The notes under the pieces are model-generated. The model worked only from the letters and a program-made list of their open reading frames with translations, had not been told where the DNA came from and did no database searches. A program made the translations under genes and the position numbers. From the NCBI RefSeq assembly GCF_964204645.1, contig NC_134030.1, positions 22,449,210 to 22,513,209 of the forward strand: a DNA stretch of 64,000 bases, in the 5' to 3' direction. The DNA is from Tubulanus polymorphus (Eukaryota > Nemertea > Palaeonemertea > Tubulaniformes > Tubulanidae). How positions within the stretch are numbered: position 1 is the stretch's first letter; each line of letters begins with the position of its first letter. Positions 59,901 to 64,000 of the stretch are shown here, piece after piece.

Positions 59901-62900
59901 AGTTTCACGCTGCTGAATACTGGCTCGTCGACGCTCGTCAACATCTTTATCTATACAAATATTCAATACCCTTAAAATCATTCTGCATCATCTTAGAAAA
60001 TGTTCATTTGCAAGAAATATACACTAGATAGAACTTAACATATAGAATTCTCATTTGCATAATATATGCACTAGAAATTTACATATAGAATTCTCATTTG
60101 CATAATATATGCACTAGACATTTACATATAGAATTCTCATTTGCATAATATATGCACTAGACATTTACATATAGAATTCTCATTTGCAAGAAATATACAC
60201 TAGATAGAACTTAACATATAGAATTCTCATTTGCATAATATATGCACTAGAAATTTACATATAGAATTCTCATTTGCATAATATATGCACTAGACATTTA
60301 CAATATATGCACTAGACATTTACATATAGAATTCTCATTTCCATAACATATGCAGTAGAAATTTAATAGAATTCTCATTTGCATGATATATGCACCAATT
60401 AATTTGCGTAATATATATGCACTAGATATTTAATTATAAGTGATTCATAATTGTCCCATCATCCAAACATCTTAGAATTTACGCATTAAAACCATGTTAC
60501 ATTGTCCAGGTAATCGAAATCTAATATCAAATTTACATCTATTTTGCATGATTTACAGAGTGGGAATACCAATAATCAGGACTCGATCTATTTTCGTAAT
60601 TCATATACTACAAATCTAAATAAATAAATCTCATTTACATAATCTATGCACTAGAAATCGAACTTGCATTAATGGTACATAAACTACATACAGATATACA
60701 TGCACATGTTTGACAACATGAGCATGTTTACACACACAGATGTTTGACAACATGTACATGTATGACAACATGTACATGTTTACAAATACAGATGTTTGAC
60801 AACATGTACATGTATGACAACATGAACATGTATGATAACATGTAAATGGCCGGTGTTACACATACCTGTTCATCGTCGGTGAATACTTTATGAACCGATC
60901 TATTGAACGTCTGCTCGTAACGTTCAACATCGACCGAATTAATCATCCGACATCCGTACGTCCAGTAACACTCGTGTCGCCATAACAACAATAAATGTTC
61001 CAGATTCGGATTCGGTTGCAGCGACAGGCACAAATTCCTACAAATAATGAATGAATTTACCGTACCACGCAAATGAGCTTTCAGAACGCCTGAACCCACT
61101 TCCATAGTTTTAAGTTAAGATTTGACTGAATTTAAGAGTTTCTGAGTTAACTCCAACTTGATGACTGTGGAACAGTGTCCTGGGGCGCCATCTGGTGGTT
61201 TACATGGGGCTGCAGTTGCTCACAAGTTGGTCGGAGTAAACCAGAGGATAGTTGACAATAATCAGAAGTTCACGGTATCCATCCACTGGACCCAGTTCCA
61301 CAGTTGTGAGTTAGAGTTAACTCTGAACTCTGGACCCAGTTCCACAGTTGTGAGTTAGAGTTAACTCTGAACTCTGGATCCAGTTCCACAGTTGTGAGTT
61401 AGAGCTAACTCTGATTTTAAGTTAGTTCATTTTCGATGAGTTAACTCTGAAGTCAAATCTTAACTCAGAACAGTGGAACTGGCTGCGGGTTATCTTCAAC
61501 CAGCTAAATATTAAGTTTATACATACTGTATGAATTGCTGCCAGAAAATGAACAGATGATCATTATTTACCTGAATATAAGTCCGAGGTGTCTCATATTG
61601 AATATATAATGTACGCGTTGCGCTATCGGTAAATACATCGTACGCAGTCTATGTTGTAATTCTATTGTAGTTTGAATCAGCAGCGATAATGTCGTTTTCA
61701 GGTTCTCCGTCGCCAGTTGACTCAAACGCGTCTGAAATAACGTAGAATCAGTAAACAATCAGACGAAACATTTCAGCTACTCCTACTGTGGCAATCAAGG
61801 ATCCTAAACGGCGCTGTGCGAAGCGTAATGGAGGACTTAAAAGGGATCACTAGGTGGCGCAATTGCCAGATTTGAGATTTTAGACATATTGCAAGCATGG
61901 GAAGAGTCTGGAAATTGTTACAATTCATCAGATATCAGATTTCATTATCTAAGATATGAGATATGAGATTTAAGATATCTGCGAGTACCTTCTCGTCAGG
62001 AACGTGTAACCCGGTCGAGGTGCCGGTAGAACCAGCCGTTACAACATCCTGCGCAACGAAGTGTAGATTCAACAAAGTTCCGAAAATCGTCTGCAGATCG
62101 TCGTTCCTGAAAACAACAACGAAATCAAACCATCGAAATATTCTAAAGAGAAACCTCTTCATTCAATCAGTTTTTAGTGATTGATGACTAAAATTTGTTA
62201 AATGTTCCTCGAACAGGGCCTAGTTTAATTCAAAATTTGAATTAACTGCCGAGAACAACCGTTTGAATGGGAAACAAATTCCATGGAAAAATATTCATTT
62301 TAAGCGCAAACATGAAATTACGTCCGGTTCCGTTACCTTGGATATGGACAGCCAAGAATTGCAAAGTGTCGTAGCAGACGGGCGCTGAGCTTCGAACGAC
62401 CTTGGGCCAAGGTCGGATTGATGGTGGTAACATAGCAGACGTTTTTGATGTAACGCCAGACGTTTGTTTGAGGGTCGTAGAAACCACCATCGTCGATATG
62501 TTGTCGAACCATTTCAACAGCCGTCTGATCGCCATAACGATCCGTCTGCAATATCAATACGTGTGCATGAGTATAAACATGTACATGTGACCAAACATGT
62601 ACATGTATATAAACATGTACATGTGTATAAACGTGTATATGTGCATAAACATGTAAATGTATATATCTTTAGTTCTAATTTGAATAATTTATGCACAACG
62701 AATTTACATCTACATTTCTCATTTGCATAACTTATGCACTAGAAATTTTACAAGTATTCTACAAGTTCTCTTTGATTTATCTTAGAAATTAGAACTTATT
62801 TGCTTGATTTGTGCACTTAGAATCTACATCTCATTTTCTTATTTGCATGTGCTTTCCTCATCTAAGCGAGGGATTCATTTTGATTGTATCTACTCAATCT

Positions 62901-63531
62901 ATATTTCCAGATGAGCAATTTGATGAATTCGTCTGCTGTTGTTACCTTAGCGAGGTTAAGGTCATCTATGACGCACATGAGTCGTTTGTTGCCTTTAGGG
63001 ATGAACGTTCGGCCGTGTTTCCACTCTAAACGTTCATCCAGTCGATCGTACAATAATCTACACGTCAAAAACCTTCAAATACAAAAACATTCATCAAATT
63101 CAATTATAGAATTTTTATCCTGTTTGCATTTGGACTTTTTATTGTTTGCGCAGACATTTTTTGTCCCATTCGCATGAACAACTTTTGTCCTGCATTGACA
63201 TTTTTTATCATTTTTGTGTGGATGTTTTTGTCCAGTTTGCTTGGACATTTTTTGTATTTTTGTCCTGTTTGCTTGGACATTTTCTGTCCTGTAAGACAAC
63301 TTGCGGTTGGATGGTATACTTATCTCCCCCTCGCCCCCTATCAATTCAGCACCACGGTTGCGATAAATACCTGTTAGTGTTGACGGTTAAAGCTAACACC
63401 TCTGCCACCTCGCCGGAGCAGACGGTTCGTATTCGTTCGTTGACGATCGATGACTTGCCGCAGCCTCTTTCTCCGATCAACATCACCGGTTTACCGTAGT
63501 CGGATAACAATCCCAACAGATAACCCAACAT
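34516..63531 (-). CDS. DNHD1: dynein heavy chain-like gene, C-terminal two thirds (43 exons, DNHD1-like)
   Basis: Forty-three exons from 63371-63531 down to 34516-35906, all with GT...AG borders and matching phases, give 3,021 in-frame codons plus stop; earlier exons (stem, AAA1, AAA2) lie beyond 64000. The order is that of a dynein motor: AAA3 (GERGCGKSS Walker A, VIDDLN Walker B), AAA4, antiparallel coiled-coil stalk with microtubule-binding tip, AAA5, AAA6 and the C-terminal domain ending CPVFMN...EWIQAGTALLID (canonical ...W..RGVALL.QL). Dynein motors use ATP to move on microtubules, in cilia or cytoplasm. The sequence is strongly divergent: AAA4 has lost its P-loop, AAA5 has an acidic insert, and a 462-residue tail follows the normal end. 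That divergence suggests DNHD1 more than a classical DNAH; dynein is certain, the subfamily is not. One donor (57749 or 57725) is ambiguous, and both keep the frame. Confidence 0.93.
36131..36270. mobile_element. TIR element related to the 23.8-kb copy
   Basis: Starts GGGGCCAGTTGACATGCC and ends near CATGAGTATGCAACCGGTCC, with the CTTAAG-rich core typical of this family. Intronic. A second partial copy precedes it (36050-36125). Confidence 0.6.
36450..40820 (-). CDS. dynein C-terminal domain (eight exons)
   Basis: Exons 40676-40820, 40252-40363, 39506-39791, 38724-38925, 38005-38198, 37513-37655, 36688-36805 and 36450-36546. It begins VIYGNIVCSDWDRDYIDSVV, equivalent to the YGG.V.D..D...L strand. 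Then come ECLWMNSLLCHVRQCIYEL and ENIPVSWVHPNSQPC...LLTWLT (P..W....YPS.K.L..W), MRYWVKYG...VWLGGFVNPQSLFTAL (W...G.P....L.GFF.P..F), FVTELYLQGADWDNNTLRLS (GL.L.GA.WD) and HKYYCPVFMNK. The match to a long-type axonemal C-terminal domain is clear. In a classical dynein the protein would stop about ten residues after 36450. Confidence 0.92.
36900..37375. repeat. minisatellite, unit about 29 bp, split by a TIR element
   Basis: About 13 copies of GTCTACTGTAGATCAGAGAC followed by AAGC plus a few variable bases. The array is interrupted at 37153-37259 by the element described separately. Lies in a dynein intron. Confidence 0.9.
37153..37259. mobile_element. TIR element inside a minisatellite, 107 bp
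   Basis: Ends GGACCCAGTTCCACAGTT ... AACTGTGGAACCGGGTCC, inverted repeats of 18 bp with one mismatch. The core is built from opposed GAGTTAA / TTAACTC words. Its flanks, GTCTACT and TGTAGATC, rejoin to a normal repeat unit. Confidence 0.88.
38371..38490. mobile_element. TIR element, 120 bp
   Basis: GGGGCCGGTTGCATAGTCAT ... GACTGTGCAACTGGCCC with the CTTAAGACC core. Related decayed copies lie at about 44885-45010, 48682-48770 and 52528-52655. Confidence 0.75.
39050..39175. mobile_element. TIR element, GGGCCCAGTTTCACG family
   Basis: GGGCCCAGTTTCACGAAATA ... TTAACGAAACCGAGCCC; ends are inverted repeats with some mismatches. Intronic. Confidence 0.65.
42012..46798 (-). CDS. dynein AAA6 block (nine exons)
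   Basis: Exons 46571-46798, 45894-46038, 45141-45444, 44730-44839, 44000-44263, 43382-43677, 43083-43263, 42684-42908 and 42012-42274. Landmarks: EYRFNLSYFLTLFDQAV (Y.FSL..F..LF); a long divergent acidic stretch in 45894-46038 and 45141-45444 not found in classical dyneins; SLYEEDRLLFATMLCLNIQS (L....KL.F...L); QLIIIRMLRPDRLPTAM (L...R..RPDR); SWVIIEDLHLAP (WV.L.N.HL); and FVQEFDGQSADSHRLLYGLAIIHGMLKARQMFG (LL..L.FFHA...ER..FG). Exon 42684-42908 contains a QQQEQQQEEE run. The normal order is kept throughout. Confidence 0.9.
42290..42640. repeat. intronic repeat family with GATGATGTCATAGGGGG core
   Basis: Three to four units of about 80-90 bp: GATGATGTCATAGGGGGATT, GGAGGCAGACATCTTTTCT, then GAAGTGTCTATAGATCAAAT and CACTAGTAG. 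Same family at 37700-37960, 44470-44665, 56578-57110 and 57465-57545, always in introns of the dynein gene. Confidence 0.85.
46205..46535. repeat. 33-bp minisatellite, about 9 copies
   Basis: Units of CATTTGACTGATCACCTGCT followed by GCAAGATCAAGGC. It reads open in both strands as 11-residue repeats because 33 is divisible by three. It lies in a dynein intron and has no start context, so I do not call it coding. Confidence 0.9.
46970..47215. repeat. 20-bp minisatellite of CCAGTTCCACAGTTCTGGAT type, first array
   Basis: Five to six units, then a larger 66-bp duplication (CTGTTCTACAGTCCCATACT ... ). Same unit as at 54.7, 58.0 and 63.7 kb, and the same sequence as the ends of the GGACCCAGTTCCACAGTT element. 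Confidence 0.85.
47473..53213 (-). CDS. dynein AAA5 block with acidic insertion (seven exons)
   Basis: Exons 52994-53213, 52187-52389, 51429-51627, 50901-51116, 50244-50403, 48114-48262 and 47473-47840. The first has AIAGGVAMAAGFTAYLGPYH (canonical GD.L...AF..Y.GPF). The normal continuation, IRSLIKLIVGETKLQEWLKN then WQRPPLLIDPVGDGIDWL (the W-P-L-x-I-D-P-Q of AAA5), resumes only after about 150 residues of Glu/Asp/Lys/Gln-rich sequence (ELEDDVEENDEVEKTDRSEK, SEQEQEQEQVEKD). That insert fills two whole exons plus part of a third. The last exon has FCGRRLLCNPNFQLYLST...PELTPYVASSVSLINY, the conserved NP.F.L...T..P.P...P. strand. An intrinsically disordered insert on the AAA5 surface is inferred. 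Confidence 0.9.
48975..49160. mobile_element. foldback element with two opposed hammerhead motifs
   Basis: The left arm (GAGAGAAATCCCACAATAAC, CCAAGATTGAAAAATTCTAT) is the inverse of the right arm (ATAGAATTTTTCAATCTTGG, GGAGTTCTCTC). The arms meet at two head-to-head cores. It lies in the dynein intron between 48262 and 50244. Confidence 0.85.
49041..49114. ncRNA. paired hammerhead ribozyme candidates, head to head
   Basis: Minus-strand copy (49041-49082): CGC, CTGATGA, TGGCTAATAGTGTTTAGCC, GAAAC, GTC, GCTC; intact core. Plus-strand copy (49080-49114): CTGATGA, TGGCTATTTAGCC (a shortened stem II), GAAAC, GTC, GCTC; also intact. Each stem I begins with at most two good pairs. The two share their 5' ends, so a transcript in either direction contains one sense motif and one antisense motif. 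Confidence 0.6.
50474..50563. mobile_element. TIR element, GGACCCAGTTCCACAGTT family
   Basis: GGACCCAGTTCCACAGTTGT ... ACAACTGTGGAACTG. Core with GAGTTAGAGTTAA and TTAACTCAC. It starts just downstream of a dynein exon acceptor, within the intron. Confidence 0.7.
51710..51880. repeat. inverted repeat around ATTCCACCAGTCTTCAGA
   Basis: GGGTGGAATCCTTCCACCAG ... TCTGAAGACTGGTGGAAGGA, with about 20-35 bp arms plus a flanking pair (ACCCATAATATCAATT / AATGATATTGTGGGTTT). A foldback element of unknown family in a dynein intron. Confidence 0.7.
51932..52040. mobile_element. TIR element, 109 bp
   Basis: Perfect 14-bp ends GGGCCCAGTTTCAC ... GTGAAACTGGGCCC. Core of opposed ATCGATTTA words. No ORF. Intronic. 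Confidence 0.88.
53771..56556 (-). CDS. dynein stalk and microtubule-binding tip (seven exons)
   Basis: Exons 56400-56556, 55566-55670, 55001-55175, 54852-54918, 54393-54560, 54167-54281 and 53771-53896. CC1 comprises SLAQIQQENRMASRLHKQLQ through VRIVRSQMEKIKKLKK. The tip follows: LPEYQVAHERAVYKAI, LRAMQKPVIDIEDLMAAIIM, DLTWQKGAKRQM and LLTFDDNHMPESTLTLVESY, ending with ACGSLCNWVRGVV, the conserved LC.WV of dynein tips. CC2 comprises HAKVEQTLAAVDEAEHKM and the next exon. Length and order are those of a normal stalk, so microtubule contact is plausible even though the ATPase modules are degenerate. Confidence 0.9.
54690..54815. repeat. 20-bp minisatellite, second array
   Basis: Six to seven near-identical units of AACTGTGGAACTGGATCCAG, the reverse complement of the unit at 46.97 and 63.7 kb. 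It opens frames on both strands by chance. Confidence 0.92.
55185..55535. repeat. ACATGTTACATG-rich intronic repeat
   Basis: Irregular repeats of ACATGTTAT / TTCTTCCATGTTACATGTGA. Related CATGTACATGT runs occur at 60690-60850 and 62565-62660. Simple sequence, no gene. Confidence 0.75.
56578..57110. repeat. largest array of the GATGATGTCATAGGGGG family
   Basis: About six units of roughly 80 bp, each with GATGATGTCATAGGGGGAT, AGACATCTTTTCT, GTGTCTATAGATCAAAT and ACTAGTAGACAATTT, with progressive decay towards the right. Confidence 0.9.
57179..59950 (-). CDS. dynein AAA4 block with degenerate P-loop (five exons)
   Basis: Exons 59723-59950, 59144-59386, 58502-58710, 57749-57918 and 57179-57329. 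The pre-P-loop helix IKVICRLARTI and the following NIIVSEGSPGTTSVLVKLSA align with the AAA4 segment that in classical dyneins reads GVGGSGRQSLTRLA. Here the glycine pattern survives only in part and the Lys/Arg is lost. KLLFVIHSEELVDADFLVFI takes the place of the Walker B strand (FLFTDxQI...FLEDI), again without the acidic pair. FRVCFIESTGGGALFQKRCRDMPALTQNTNFIWLHHW matches the 'V.CMSP.G..FR.R.R.FP.L...T.IDW...W' signature. Nucleotide binding at AAA4 is therefore unlikely. The donor of the fourth exon could be 57749 or 57725. Confidence 0.88.
57565..57680 (+). mobile_element. single-arm hammerhead-bearing element
   Basis: CCTGATGATGGCTAACAGTT ... TTAGCC then AAAACGTCGCTCC, followed by AAATATAATCATTCTGATAT and CAATCTTGGCTTCGTTATTG, ending GTGGGATTTCTCTCG. 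The core has A for G in the GAAAC element, so it is probably inactive. It lies in a dynein intron. Confidence 0.7.
58030..58430. repeat. 20-bp minisatellite, third and longest array
   Basis: About 18 units of CAGTTCCACAGTTCTGGATC with many variants (CCCAGATCTACAGTTCTGCA, ACCACAGTTCTGGATCCAAC), forming a higher-order duplication. Intronic. Confidence 0.9.
58945..59115. repeat. 18-bp minisatellite
   Basis: About nine units of ATGATACAGAATGGGGTC (variant: GGTGGA). Ends 30 bp before the AAA4 exon at 59144. Confidence 0.92.
59990..60430. repeat. intronic repeat, unit about 45 bp
   Basis: Eight to nine copies of TTACATATAGAATTCTCATT followed by TGCATAATATATGCACTAGA. A higher-order duplication is visible (60000-60120 versus 60180-60290). 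Decayed single copies occur near 60625 and 62685-62850. Confidence 0.88.
60866..63531 (-). CDS. dynein AAA3 block (six exons)
   Basis: Exons 63371-63531, 62946-63057, 62337-62545, 61989-62106, 61571-61731 and 60866-61037. The first exon carries PVMLIGERGCGKSSIV, a working-looking Walker A (GxxGxGKS). The second ends with RLMCVIDDLNLAK, the Walker B strand where dyneins have VFVDDLNMP. The third has HIDDGGFYD and CYVTTINPTLAQGR...ARLLRHFAIL, equivalent to the sensor strand and the P-R-x-x-R-H-F of AAA3. The fifth has AQRVHYIFNMRHLGLIF, matching the S-H-Y-x-F-N-x-R-D-L motif of the AAA3 lid. AAA3 therefore looks capable of nucleotide binding, although the canonical DDLNMP is altered. Confidence 0.92.
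61275..61490. repeat. tandem ends of the GGACCCAGTTCCACAGTTGTGAG element
   Basis: GGACCCAGTTCCACAGTTGT plus GAGTTAGAGTTAACTCTGAACTCT occurs three times in a row at the left. A single right end (TTAACTCAGAACAGTGGAAC) closes the structure. An element terminus appears to have been tandemly amplified in place. Confidence 0.8.
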
Positions 63532-63649
63532 CTAAAACACAACATAAAACATACATCATTTTCCGATCTGCGACTAATACCAAACAATTGATGATATTTC
63601 AAAGTTTATTCATTCAGGCAGTTTATTTGTGAGATTCCATGAGAGGCTG

Positions 63650-63945
63650 GACCCAGTTCTACAGTTATGGACGCAGTGCCACAGTTCTAGATCCAGTTCC
63701 ACTGTTCTGGACCCAGTTCCACAGTTCTGTATCCTGTTCCACAGTTCAGGATCCAGTTCCACAGTTCAGGATCCAGTTCCACAGTTCAGGATCCAGTTCC
63801 ACAGTTCAGGATCCAGTTCCACAGTTCAGGATCCAGTTCCACAGTTCAGGATCCAGTTCCACAGTTCTGAATCCAGTTCCACAGTTCTGGACGCAGTTCC
63901 ACAGATCTGTATCCAGTTCCACAGTTCTGGACCCAGTTCTATGGT
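63650..63945. repeat. 20-bp minisatellite, fourth array
   Basis: About 14 units, the central ones identical (CAGGATCCAGTTCCACAGTT), the outer ones variant (CTGGACCCAGTTCC). Intronic, upstream of the AAA3 exon at 63371-63531. Open in several frames with a 20-residue period, which explains long apparent ORFs. Confidence 0.93.
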
Positions 63946-64000
63946 TGTAAGTTTAAATTTGACTGTAAGGTTAAAACATTGGAACTTAAACTAATTTCAA

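Noticed and set aside
63629-63994. Repetitive ORFs of 100-120 codons near the right edge (also at 58,052 and 54,528)
   Set aside because: Products of the 20-bp minisatellite, which stays open with a 60-bp period; no start context or splice support.

Overview
This is eukaryotic nuclear DNA from an invertebrate animal. Genes are split by many short introns with GT...AG ends, introns and spacers are full of minisatellites and small inverted-repeat elements, and the encoded proteins are metazoan: a dynein heavy chain, the CST subunit TEN1, secreted C-type lectins and ankyrin repeats. A lophotrochozoan such as a mollusc or annelid is my best guess. It rests on general character only, not on a diagnostic gene.

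Layout. 1-725 (+): last exons of an ankyrin-repeat gene that begins outside the window. 2.3-3.2 kb: a 109-bp satellite array. 3,823-4,654 (-): a complete two-exon TEN1-like gene. 4.7-10.2 kb: mostly spacer with several VNTRs, including about 15 copies of a 26-bp unit. 10.3-17.1 kb (+): two very similar two-exon genes (559 and 555 aa) of a family I do not recognise, called family X here; the C-terminal half looks like a beta-propeller. Between them at 13.5-14.0 kb (-) lies a small chimeric ORF. 17-33 kb: three tandem cassettes, each holding a four-exon secreted C-type lectin gene (-) and ending in a broken 3' fragment of family X (+). 34.5-63.5 kb (-): 43 exons, all phase-compatible, giving 3,021 codons of the C-terminal two thirds of a divergent dynein heavy chain. 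It is probably DNHD1-like and carries a 462-residue low-complexity tail exon.

How the parts relate. The arrangement 'family X 3' end (+), spacer, dynein tail exon (-)' at 32-36 kb is repeated in partial form at 12-14 kb. The small ORF at 13.5 kb is therefore a truncated copy of the end of the dynein gene that has acquired a new N-terminus resembling a signal peptide. The lectin cassettes were amplified together with the family X tail.

Mobile DNA. The most striking non-coding signal is a set of short hammerhead-ribozyme-like cores (CTGANGA, a stem-loop, then GAAAC followed by GTC or GTT). They sit in the centres or ends of inverted-repeat elements in the spacers, next to each family X fragment, and in dynein introns. 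A second set of short terminal-inverted-repeat elements with GGGCC or GGACC ends is scattered through introns, and its terminal sequence seems to have grown into 20-bp minisatellites.

All boundaries were read by eye from splice signals and reading phase. Individual edges may be off by a base, and no similarity search was run.
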